Assembly (NCBI GenBank): GCA_020631355.1
Contig: JAHDHL010000026.1
Span: 1-64,000, forward strand
Length of the DNA: 64,000 nt
Source of the DNA: Saprospiraceae bacterium
Lineage (GTDB): Bacteria > Bacteroidota > Bacteroidia > Chitinophagales > Saprospiraceae
Reading direction: 5' to 3'
Positions 59,101-64,000 of this stretch are shown here, piece after piece. Below the pieces are notes generated by a model that saw only the letters and a program-made list of their open reading frames with translations, did no database searches and was not told the DNA's origin. Numbering within the stretch: position 1 is the first letter of the stretch; every line of letters starts with the position of its first letter. Position numbers and translations under genes: made by a program.

Positions 59101-62100
59101 ATCAAATGTTCCTGTCTCACCCTCACAATTTTCAACACTAATTTCTACGATATTGAAATTATATGTACCAGCTGTCGTCTCATCAAATCCAGCAGTGTTC
59201 ATATCAGTCTGAGTGAATGTGAACAATGGTCCAACACTTCCTCCAGGTCCTGTAATTGTATATGAACTTCCTGCAGCACCAATTGGTGTAATATCAGCAA
59301 TCATTCCATCTTCACAAATGGTCTGATCTACAATTACAGGTGCATCAGGTTTTGGATGAATCGTCAATGTTACTAGAGTTCTCGTATCACTTTCACAACC
59401 ATTCGCATCCTCACAAACAGCATAATATTGGTAAGTACCATCAGCCATTAGTGTTGGACTTGGTGGAGTGAAGTTATCACCCGTAGCTATTAATGTACCT
59501 CCTGTAGGAGCATCATACCAATTAACAGTCTCTCCTGCTCCTGCACAGGTTGCGGATACCGTATAATTCGCTACATCCAAATCACCCTCACAAACCTCAG
59601 TATCCGTGCCTACAGCAAGAGTAGGTTCATTCACAGTAACTACAACATCATCAGCGACAGTAGAGATACAACCATTCAATTCAGCTGTAACAAAATAAGT
59701 CGTGGTTGTAGCCGGCGAAACGGTCAAGGTAGCTCCAGAGCCTACAAACAAGGTCAATCCAGCATCCTCATACCATTGATAAGCGGTAGCAGCATCATTT
59801 GGTACTGCACTTACTGTTAGTGTAGCAGCATCTCCGACACAAATCGTCTGGTCCGGGCCTGCTGTAACAATTGGTTCTGGATTTACAATCAAATCAAAAG
59901 TACCCACTTCACCCTCACAACTATTGGCACTAATCTCAACAATGCTGAAATTGTATGTACCTGCAGTGGTTTCATCAAATCCAGCAGTATTCATATCAGC
60001 CTGTGTGAATGTGAATTGTGGTCCAACACTTCCAGCAGGTCCGGTAATGGTATAAGAGCTACCAGCGCCACCTACAGGATTGATATCCACGATAGTTCCA
60101 TCCTCACAAATGGTTTGGTCTGCAATCATTGGTGCATCCGGTTTTGGATGGATTGTCAATGTAACCAATGTTCTAGCAGCACTGATACAATTATTAGCAT
60201 CACTACAAGCTGCATAGTATTGATAAGTACCATCAGCCATTAGTGTTGGACTTGGCGGTGTATAAGTATCTCCAGTTCCTAACAAAGTACCACCAATTGG
60301 TGCACTGTACCAGTATACTGTAGAACCTGCGACGCAAGCAGCAGAAACAGCATAGTTAGCTGGGTCAATATCACCCTCGCAAACTTCAGTATTCGTACCT
60401 ACAGGAGGTTGAGGATCATTCACTGTCACGACTACATCGTCTGTAGTGGAAGATAAGCAACCATCCAATTCAGCCGTTACGAAGTATGTTGTGGTAACAG
60501 ATGGAGCAACAGTCAAACTTGAGCCTGTTCCTACAAATACCGTAAGTGCTGCATTGGAATACCAATTGAATACCGTATTAGCATTATTGGGTAATGCCGT
60601 AGCAGTCAATGTGGTATTATCACCCGGACAAATGGTTACATCCGCACTAGCTACAGGAACTGGTTCAGGAAGAACAATGATATCAAAAGTACTTGGATCA
60701 CTGATACATCCATTAACACTTACTTCAACGATAGTAAATGTATAAGTATCTGCAGTATTCACATCTAATCCGGCAGCAGTCAGATTAGCCTCTGTAATAG
60801 TTGTCAATAATGACACACTTGTTACAGATCCAGTAATCGTGAATGTGCTACCTGTATCACCTATTGGTGTAATATTATTCACTGATTCTCCTTCACAGAT
60901 GGTTTGATCAGCTACGTTTGGTGTATCCGGTAAACCATAAATCGTCAATGTCGCTAAGGAGCGAGGAGTACTTTCACAACCATTGGCATCCACACAAACA
61001 GCATAGAACTGATAAGTTCCCTCTGTCAATGTCGTCGGACTTGGTGGGGTGTAATCCACTCCTGTACCTATTAGGTTACCGCCTGTAAGCGCATCATACC
61101 AATTCACTGTTTCTCCTGCCATACAAGTAGCCGAAACTGCATAATTGGTCAAATCATTATCCCCTTCACAAGCTGTTGCATTCTTGATGATAGGTGGAGC
61201 AGGTTCCGTAACGGTAACGGTAACCGAACCTGGTGTGCTGGAAGTACAACCATTCAGGTCAGCGACTACATAATAGGTAGTTGTCATTGTAGGAGAAACC
61301 GTAATGGATGGCCCAACTCCAACGAAAGTAGTCAAGGTTACATCTGAATACCAGATATAAGATGTACTTGGATCGTTTGGAATGGATACCACATTCAATG
61401 TTACGGATTCACCTCCACAGATATTCTGATCTGCACTTACGGAAACAATCGGTTCAGGATCAACAGTCAGGGTGAATGTTGTACTTGCTCCGATACATCC
61501 TCCAGCATTTTCCTCGATTATAATCTGGTAATCACCTGCTGTAGGATTCGCTCCGATACCTGCTACTGTGGATAAATCCAGACTATTAGCAGGAACGGCA
61601 TTAATCAATGTCGAATTATAATAGAAATTGAATACACTACCTGCTACTTCACCTTGCGGGAAGATTGAGGGAGGTGTATCACCTTCACAAATTGTGATAT
61701 CGGCAATTGTTGGTGCATCCGGAGCAGCAGTAATCACCAATTGAACCAATACTTGGTTACTCGCACATCCTGATACAGGATCATAACACTCTGCAAAGTA
61801 ATCGTAGGTTCCTACGGCAAAGGAAGCAGCTCCTGCAGGTGTGAATGTAGCGGAGTTGGTTTCAACCAAATTACCCAAGGCATCATACCATCTGGTCTCT
61901 ACTTGTGGTAGAGGGGAAGTACAATCGGCATCTAGTACTATTGCTGCCATAGCTGCTGCATCTCCCTCACAAGCTACATAGCCTGTTACGATTGGGTCTG
62001 CTACATCCTCTACTTCTACAGTAACCTGAGGATTATTAACCGATTCGCATCCTGCATCAGAAATTACCACTAGATAATAAGTGGTTGTAACGGATGGGCT

Positions 62101-64000
62101 CACGGTAGCAGATTGAGTCACTGCAACCAATGGGTCTGTTGATGGTGCAGGTGCACCACCTATCATTTCATACCAAATGAATGAAACGCCTGTTAATCCG
62201 TTGCTGATACCTCCATTCAACATTTTGGAATCACCTGGACAAATCGGCGTAGGATCAGCTCCTGCACTAGCCAATGGAATTTCATTGACCGTAATCATGA
62301 ATGTACTTCCATCACTCACACATCCATCAGCGGAAGTTTCAGTAATTGTAAATACATAATCATCCGCAGTGTTCACATCCAAGCCAGCTGTGGTCAGGTC
62401 TGCTTCTGTGAATGTATTCTGAGGTCCTACAGAACCACTGAATCCAACTATTGTAAAGCTACTACCAGACAATCCTGTCGGCACTATATCATTTACGGAT
62501 TCACCCTCACAAATTGCTGCGTCAGCAATTGATGGTGCATCTGGTTTTGGATGGATAGTTAATACAACCGGAGTTCTGGTGCCACTTGGACAACCATTAG
62601 CATCTACACATTCTGCGTAGAAGGTATATGTTCCATCGGCTAATGCACCTGGGCTTGCAGGTGTGAAGTCACTACCTGTTGCTAATAAGGTTCCACCAGA
62701 AGCAACATCATACCAATGAACTGTTACTCCTGCATCACAAGTTGCAGATATTGTATAATTGGTATTAACCAAATCGCCCTCACATACTTCTGCGTCTGTT
62801 CCTGTTGGTGCAACAGGATTATCTACCGTAACTGTTACATCTGCTGCTACACTGGATACACATCCATTCAGGTCAGCAATAACGAAATAGGTAGTTGTAG
62901 CAGATGGACTTACAGTAATACTAGCTCCAGAGCCTACTGCACTTGTCAATCCTGCATCATCAAACCATGAATAAATTGTATTCGCATCAGCCGGTGAAGA
63001 TGAAGCTACCAATGTAGTACTAGCTCCTGGACAAATCGTTACATCAGCACTTGCACTTACAATTGGTTCTGGTGATACGATAATATCGAATGTACCAGGA
63101 TCACTTTCGCAGGATTCAGCACTGATTTCAACAATTGTGAAATTATATGTACCTGCAGTTGCTGGATCTAATCCAACTGTTTGTAGGTCCGCTTGTTCTA
63201 TTGTCAATAAAGGTCCTACTCCACCTGATGGGCCGGTAATATTATAAGAACTACCTGCTCCTCCAGTAGGAATAATTGTATTGATTGTTCCATTCTCGCA
63301 AATCGTTTGGTCTGCAATTACCGGTACATCAGGCTTCGCATCAATCGTCAATACCACTGCAGTTCTTGGTCCCTCGCATCCGTTCGCATCCACACAGGCT
63401 GCATAGTAGGTATAGGTTCCGTCTGCCAATGTCGCTGGACTTGCAGGAATGAATGTCGCACTATTCGCAACAAGCAAAGTACCTCCCGCTGCGGCATCAT
63501 ACCAGTTTACATTCTCACCCGCTCCACATGCAGCAGTCAGGGTATAATCAGAATCCGTAGGATTGTTCTCACATACCGTTGCATCTGTTCCGGTCGGAGC
63601 CAATGGTTCCGTCACCGTTACCGTTGTAGATGCTGCTGTGGAGGATACACATCCGTTAAGGTCAGCCGTCACGAAGTAGGTCGTTGTCGCTCCAGGGCTC
63701 ACACTGATGCTTGCTCCGGTTCCGACTGCACTTGTCAAGCCTGCATCATCATACCAGGTGAATACCGTTGCGGCATCCGTTGGTAGGGATGTAGCCGTAA
63801 GTGTCGTTGCATCTCCCAAGCATATTGTGATATCCGCACTTGAACTTACCACAGGTTCTGGCTGGACAACAACCTCGAATGTTCCGATGTCGCTTGTACA
63901 ACCCTCAGCGCTCGTTTCTGTAATATTGAATGTGTAGGTCGCTGCAGTCGTCTCATCCAAACCGACTGTCTGAAGATTCGCCATCGTAATCGTGGTCAGG
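44188..64000 (-). CDS. giant SprB-like surface adhesin, C-terminal part (5' end outside window)
   Basis: One uninterrupted frame of 6603 visible residues that continues past the right edge. An ATG at 63984 is internal, because the codons before it (LTTIT) continue the repeat. From the 5' side it consists of about 16 supermodules of about 265 residues (periods 786-807 bp), each with three Ig-like units. These are (A) APxIADQTICE ... SYTITGPAGSVGP, (B) TAGPDQTICVGD ... TTTYFVTAELNGC and (C) TEVCEGD ... TVNWYDAPTGGTLL ... CVDANGC. Diverged Ig/PKD-like modules fill about 44.9-49.5 kb. They lead to a cadherin-like ENDDFFG domain and the type B sorting domain (CMVPTIFTPNNDGVNDAF, IIVFNRWGDEVYRQNGY, GTYFYIISLNDTSG). 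Each module has paired cysteines. It should be secreted by T9SS and mediate gliding or adhesion. Confidence 0.95.
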   Translation of the reverse strand, partial: LTTITMANLQTVGLDETTAATYTFNITETSAEGCTSDIGTFEVVVQPEPVVSSSADITICLGDATTLTATSLPTDAATVFTWYDDAGLTSAVGTGASISVSPGATTTYFVTADLNGCVSSTAASTTVTVTEPLAPTGTDATVCENNPTDSDYTLTAACGAGENVNWYDAAAGGTLLVANSATFIPASPATLADGTYTYYAACVDANGCEGPRTAVVLTIDAKPDVPVIADQTICENGTINTIIPTGGAGSSYNITGPSGGVGPLLTIEQADLQTVGLDPATAGTYNFTIVEISAESCESDPGTFDIIVSPEPIVSASADVTICPGASTTLVASSSPADANTIYSWFDDAGLTSAVGSGASITVSPSATTTYFVIADLNGCVSSVAADVTVTVDNPVAPTGTDAEVCEGDLVNTNYTISATCDAGVTVHWYDVASGGTLLATGSDFTPASPGALADGTYTFYAECVDANGCPSGTRTPVVLTIHPKPDAPSIADAAICEGESVNDIVPTGLSGSSFTIVGFSGSVGPQNTFTEADLTTAGLDVNTADDYVFTITETSADGCVSDGSTFMITVNEIPLASAGADPTPICPGDSKMLNGGISNGLTGVSFIWYEMIGGAPAPSTDPLVAVTQSATVSPSVTTTYYLVVISDAGCESVNNPQVTVEVEDVADPIVTGYVACEGDAAAMAAIVLDADCTSPLPQVETRWYDALGNLVETNSATFTPAGAASFAVGTYDYFAECYDPVSGCASNQVLVQLVITAAPDAPTIADITICEGDTPPSIFPQGEVAGSVFNFYYNSTLINAVPANSLDLSTVAGIGANPTAGDYQIIIEENAGGCIGASTTFTLTVDPEPIVSVSADQNICGGESVTLNVVSIPNDPSTSYIWYSDVTLTTFVGVGPSITVSPTMTTTYYVVADLNGCTSSTPGSVTVTVTEPAPPIIKNATACEGDNDLTNYAVSATCMAGETVNWYDALTGGNLIGTGVDYTPPSPTTLTEGTYQFYAVCVDANGCESTPRSLATLTIYGLPDTPNVADQTICEGESVNNITPIGDTGSTFTITGSVTSVSLLTTITEANLTAAGLDVNTADTYTFTIVEVSVNGCISDPSTFDIIVLPEPVPVASADVTICPGDNTTLTATALPNNANTVFNWYSNAALTVFVGTGSSLTVAPSVTTTYFVTAELDGCLSSTTDDVVVTVNDPQPPVGTNTEVCEGDIDPANYAVSAACVAGSTVYWYSAPIGGTLLGTGDTYTPPSPTLMADGTYQYYAACSDANNCISAARTLVTLTIHPKPDAPMIADQTICEDGTIVDINPVGGAGSSYTITGPAGSVGPQFTFTQADMNTAGFDETTAGTYNFSIVEISANSCEGEVGTFDLIVNPEPIVTAGPDQTICVGDAATLTVSAVPNDAATAYQWYEDAGLTLFVGSGATLTVSPATTTTYFVTAELNGCISTVADDVVVTVNEPTLAVGTDTEVCEGDLDVANYTVSATCAGAGETVNWYDAPTGGTLIATGDNFTPPSPTLMADGTYQYYAVCEDANGCESDTRTLVTLTIHPKPDAPVIVDQTICEDGMIADITPIGAAGSSYTITGPGGSVGPLFTFTQTDMNTAGFDETTAGTYNFNIVEISVENCEGETGTFDLIVSPEPIVTASADVSICEGASTTISATANPTNATTVFTWFEDAGLTIFVGTGASITVSPTATTTYFVIAETDGCVSTTPDDVVVTVATPDVAVGTDNIVCEGDLDINNYAITATCAGVGETVHWYDAATGGNLLSTGETFIPTSPITLTDGTYTFYATCVAADGCESAPRTAVTLEVQPKPAAPMIADQEICVDETIADITPTGLTGSSYTITGPAGSVGPQNTFTQADMNTAGFDETTAADYTFSIVETSVDGCESDPGTFTLTVNDLPLASAGADPTPICPGDSKDLVGGVSNGIVGVSYSWYELVGAVADPSTDPLVASTATTTVNPTVTTTYYLVVISEDGCTSINNPEVTVTVNEIPEPVVTGYVACEGDAAAMAAIVLNADCTASTVAGTETRWYDAMGNLVETNSATFTPAGASSFASGTYDYFATCYDPVSGCESAQVLVQLVITDQPDAPTVADETICEGDVVPTIFPQGEITGSVFNFYSSGVLVNAVPAISLDLSTVAAIGANPTAGDYQIVIEEVAGTCIGDAMIFTLTVLPDPIVNAGPDQTICEGETATLTASSVPNDASALFQWYTDAALTQFVGSGASLDVSPTVTTTYFVTAEVDGCLSSVAADIVITVNTPTIAVGTDTEVCEGDLMVANYRVNASCGVGETVHWYDAPTAGTLLGTGDAYTPPSPTLLTDGTYQYYAVCVDANGCEVDNRTLVTLTIHPKPDAPSIDDQTICEDEVINDIIPLGATGSSYTITGPAGSVGPQFVFTQADMNTAGFDETTAGTYSFNIIEISAEQCEGEVGMFDLIVNPEPIVTAGPDETICLGDDVILTVGSVPNNANTQYQWYVDAGLTVFVGSGATLNVSPTTTTTYFVTAELDGCISSVPGEIIVTVNEPTEAVGTDTEVCEGDLVVANYTVSATCAGGETINWYDAPTGGNLIGNGPTYTPASPTLLSDGTYQFYAVCEDANGCEVTIRTLVTLTIHPKPDAPDVDDQTICENETIADITPIGAVGSSFTITGPAGSVGPQNTFTQADMNTAGFDETTAGTYSFDIFETSVNGCEGEIGEFDLEVLPIPTVTASADVGICEGESTTLSAGVDVIGTTTTFTWTEQGTGAFIGNGQTIIVSPTVTTTYEVVANVDGCISAPDQVTVTVNTPGDIVSTMDNTTACEGSTDLSEYEISATCAAETVYWYDAPTGGTLLGTGDTFIPAGASSLPAGNYNYYAECIDADGCTTGNRTSVLLVIHPVPGAPIQDDIEICQNDVAPIVDPLSTDPSAVFNLYTGNTLMNAMPQATFDMGTYPADFDNTTAGVYTYVVTEIDPITGCESPTTAFDITVKPTPIVVASPDTAICIGDSVTLLANTITLEPAFYEWFVIGSSNGLASASASFTVSPIATTSYEVYATVDGCVSEPDTVIVVINNPDAPSNIKNSTVCEQHTTISDYEISAQCGSNDVNWFDAPEGGTLLGTGIGYTPPNPQNLAPGTYVYYAECVDENGCPNATRVPVYLTIFPLPDAPIVEDVTICEDDTAPVITPLPATAINSAYMFNFYDGNGVQVGLQLNSLDLSTVPYFDATVPGVYNFTVREVSAFICEGEQSSFTVTVTPNPDVTVGPDVTICTGESTDLTAGTNTLGTDTVFEWYISGTTNFMGNGQTITVSPTVTTTYDVYVVVDGCESEMPAMVTVTVNDPAAPATSMDAVVCEGDVDLANYEISADCGTNDVNWYDAAIAGNIIGTGNTFTPSDALSLAPGIYTYYAECLDANGCSSGIRTPVYLTVNDSPDAPIVSSEVICEDDTNPVIVPQPFDATGSTFTFNFYDGTGALVGTGSSLDLATVAYFDVATPGTYEFTVREVNTIGCEGTVTSFNVIVKPNPDVFVSADVTICVGESTVLTAGSTTPGEVKVYEWFESGTTNFVDNGQTVTVMPTMTITYDVYSIVDGCRSEAPAMVTVTVNDPAEPTMAMNAATCEGETDLTQYEMSADCGANTVYWYDAATGGNLLGTGSTFTPATPENLTAGTYSYFTACVDADGCESDDRTEVTLTIQSVPAAPIVSDETICEDDTAPVIVPQPAVANQSGFTFNFYDGTGALVGTGASLDLATVAYFDNATAGIYDFTVREVSTAGCEGEVADFAITVTANPDVNVSADVTICLGESTDLTAGTTTLGTLIEFEWFESGTTNFVANGQTATVSPTVTTSYDVYSVVDGCRSEAPATVTVTVNDPAEPTMAMNATVCEGDVDLANYEITADCGADNVVWYDAAIGGTVLGTGTNFTPSDALSLAPGTYTYYAECVDANGCSSDNRTEVTIIVNDSPDAPIVSDETICEDDTAPVIVPQPADATGSTFTFNFYDGTGALVGTGSSLDLATVTYFDNTTAGIYDFTVREVNTNGCEGAVADYTVTVTANPDVNVSADVTICLGESTDLTAGTTTLGTLIEFEWFESGTTNFVANGQTATVSPTVTTSYDVYSVVDGCRSETPATVTVTVNDPAEPTMAMGATVCEGDIDLANYEITADCGADNVVWYDAAIGGTVLGTGTSFTPSDALSLAPGTYTYYAECVDANGCSSDNRTEVTIIVNDSPNAPIVSDEAICEDETAPVIVPQPADASGSGFTFNFYDGTGTLVGTGASLDLATVATFDNSSAGDYDFTVREVNNIGCEGAVATFIVTVNEEPVAVVGADPASICPGESKQLNGNGVASLGGVYEWYLDVTADGVTADDIFVSNDQNPVVTPAETSTYYLVVTSPEGCTSTNFASVTVTVAPVADPMTTDVVVCESDAAAMAAIALTATCDAGYDTYWYDTNGNLLASGTPTFTPAGASSFAAGTYQYNAVCIDPASGCESNSVLVQLIITPKPDAPTVEDYVICESDTWPGVAPVGETSASTFNFYYQNTLVATDNFLDDAELTAILGTPAEGDYTFFVREVENGCESDAVSFTITVLPTPIALVGQNQEICEGDDATITGGTSTPGANVAYDWYISGTTTYVGSGQSITVSPTVTTDYDLIVAVDDCPSLPATITVTVHPLPALPAGTDDAVCEGDITPANGGLMAPCSGDTYWYDSAAGGNLLYVGATFIPGDIATLPAGAYIYFAECIDANGCVSNGRTPVTLVVSPVPEAPIVEDVEICMDETVPTIVPDGSVAGATFNLYFNGSLEMTGMTTFDVNGLVDNMTAGDYVFTVTEIGAAPLNCEGAPEQFVVTVLGQPTAPAPTNNGPVCIGDDAQLFVGTVSNATSYAWYNAIPDYNDLSANLISTEEDPILYNVGLADAGDYYVIVYSEDGCPSEYGTTTLVVNDPQEPGGAVDQTICEGELLDTPLEVAACTPTANVTWWDAPIGGNQVGVGETFLPNFTDQFEDGTYTYYAQCEDAAGCISDRTEVTLTVEPYPATPTIADGGEICEGEDLVLSTSEVPGATYEWVGPLGNSTETLANPLLTTTTNTTVIPATDAAYLSGQWQVQVTTPNGCTSLLSDPIDVVIHPIPTAVATNNGPICEGEDAVLTAGAIDGATYEWFDDANNLISIDQEVTISGLTATATYELVITVNGCSNTTTTTIEINSNPVVDPTLNYTANADCSLGDIDLDANATGTAPLDYEWTGPNGFSSTEAVVTIPDVTTDANGTYTVIVTDANGCMTEASVSINNIPDPLAQPVVTSSGPACEGGTVTLTVDDYPGSVVSYEWYFNGAAIALADVTGVNSNEITISPAVAATHEGDYYVVIDVDGCIITSDVYTVDLYEQPTVSPSYTMPDDCTGSTISLMANAGNIDDPATVTYSWTGPEGFASNAENPVVTNVTIDNNGTYTVVITTSSGCAATGTVEVNNILAPPATPTIASNSPVCINEDIVMTILEAYTGGTIDYEWYNAAGILIGTGSSLTIPAADPLAISPYTVQVTVDGCESSISFPHPVKVDPLPIATATNNGPICLGDDVQLFAAEELNGSYEWRDENGVIVATGQNPVITGLTQTTTFELTVISTNGCVSDPLDYTTVEVNPLPIIAGIGGDGTYCEGEDVTLTGLNSETSDMTLVSYTWTGPNGFSYTDITLASGPFNVTLPNVNATDEGTYTLTLTSDNGCVGLPVSVNVVVNDEPETPILSAEGDLCKGEDLLLTVTNTYSGTPVVYEWYYDNTGIGFGAASLIGTSSTPSFILYDVAEATSGDYYVVVTVDGCESSPSNATSVNVTNPPMPVPAVVNGVICEGDDIELLAGGMYDSYLWTGPNGFSSTEQNPLIENATPAMSGTYELIIFINDCESDMASVNVVVVPLPETPTLVNNGPLCEGDDLVLTVTDPVDDGNTTYTWFDAETNSVIGTTTTPSFTILNSDVDVEGGYYVILSNPFGCESPNAGSTFVTVFDVPANAADAGLDFEVCGPDGVSLSAIPPTIGTGEWTTLTGATIDNPNDPFTTVQDLQTGDNIFVWTLSNGACGDYDSDTVTVTVTAPASDVAYAGDDMTICLAAGDVIALGGSVPTDPNVTGTWTQTLEQASLGIVIADPNNQNTPILNIPESFAGTTYTFTWTYSNGACGDYSSDIVEITIYSVPANAADAGEDIDVCGGSTVTLDATPPSIGNGFWTSTSGATIANPDVANTEVLDLLPGENVFVWTLSNGICGQYDQDTMIVNVTEPSDDIAYAGDNMSICGDVEIPDGILTLQGSTPTDAGVVGTWTQPDGQDNLGVVITDPNDPNTTVTGIVGSPEGTEYFFTWTYTNGACGEFSSDEVSVVVYSIPTSLPFLGEDVYSCGSDTYELSANELAGVTGIWSTDEPGVTIITPESPTTTVTGLNVGENVFYYSISAGACSGYAQDTIIVTYELAPEAIEDQYQIEWNTNLEGFDVTENDDFFGVSDWTITVVQEPIFGEVVNYEDGTFDYLPSDNFLGNDNFIYEICNANCPELCDTAMVVISVEDVNECMVPTIFTPNNDGVNDAFIVNCLMDYPQNEIIVFNRWGDEVYRQNGYQNDWTGTYNDQPLPEGTYFYIISLNDTSGTVYQGFVMIKR
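50310..64000 (-). repeat. tandem 786-807-bp coding supermodules of the adhesin
   Basis: An anchor sequence (the C-x-S region read as 'gaacgacaac' on the plus strand) recurs at 51701, 52496, 53291, 54086, 54881 and 55676, exactly 795 bp apart. Matching anchors follow at about 56467, 57256, 58876, 59668, 60457, 61246, 62860 and 63649 with periods of 786-795. The two 1614-1620-bp gaps each contain an alternate supermodule. Confidence 0.9.

Noticed and set aside
63307-63786. 159-codon plus-strand frame in the adhesin
   Set aside because: A shadow frame produced by the repeat codons; its Cys/Tyr/Arg-rich composition is not protein-like. The same holds for other plus-strand frames between 44 and 64 kb.
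63982-63984. ATG at 63984 as the start of the giant gene
   Set aside because: The codons upstream (LTTIT) match the repeat consensus, so the frame continues beyond the window.
50310-64000. CRISPR-like or intergenic repeat array
   Set aside because: The repeats are 786-807 bp, in frame and protein-coding; no short direct repeats with unique spacers exist.

Overview
The window looks like a chromosomal stretch from a member of the Bacteroidota, probably a marine or soil Saprospiraceae-like relative. The evidence is several exported proteins with type IX secretion (T9SS) C-terminal sorting domains of both type A and type B, a PorP/SprF-family protein, an OmpA/TPR/PD40 protein, a DUF3667-like protein, a TPR-type sensor kinase with a LytTR regulator, and promoter-like TAnnTTTG boxes in place of the usual -10/-35. 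The genus is inference. I see no tRNA, rRNA, CRISPR array, transposase, integrase or phage gene.

Layout. 1-2.7 kb: the 3' part of a ROCO-type GTPase whose tail resembles an effector-associated domain, with a membrane protein 3 bases downstream. 2.8-6.0 kb (minus): mnmG and an LptF/LptG-family lipopolysaccharide-transport permease whose promoter implies a leaderless mRNA. 6.0-7.1 kb: mostly non-coding, with a promoter-to-terminator unit that may be a small RNA. 7.1-11.1 kb (minus): a 1004-residue exported TPR protein and a voltage-gated potassium channel. 11.3-13.8 kb: a type B T9SS cargo protein and a small membrane protein. 14.0-16.0 kb: housekeeping yicC, gmk, apaG. 16.2-20.2 kb: a SPOR-like exported protein and three unrecognised genes. 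20.5-30.0 kb: three type A T9SS cargo proteins, one with 17 ELWKSDGT-type repeats, around a two-component pair. 30.0-32.6 kb: a lipoprotein, a second orphan promoter/terminator unit and a small exported protein. 32.8-34.8 kb: an AraC regulator with an AhpD-like and an OsmC-like thiol protein. 34.9-40.2 kb: a lipoprotein, an exported OmpA/ZU5-like protein and an unrecognised 963-residue protein.

40.5-64 kb (minus): the dominant feature, one open reading frame of at least 6603 codons that runs off the right edge. It encodes a giant surface adhesin made of Ig-like modules in supermodules of about 265 residues, ending in a gliding-motility-type (type B) sorting domain. PorP/SprF and OmpA/PD40 genes follow it. 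The order adhesin, SprF-like, OmpA-like matches known SprB/SprF logic in gliding bacteria: the SprF-like outer-membrane protein would serve export or anchoring of the type B cargo, and the OmpA/PD40 protein would tie the assembly to peptidoglycan. This working model is inferred from family knowledge and gene order.

Most interesting points: the ROCO-EAD-like protein with a tightly linked membrane protein, the unrecognised 963-residue protein, near-identical adjacent 795-bp repeats in the adhesin, two candidate small RNAs, and two promoters placed exactly 4 bases before the start codon.
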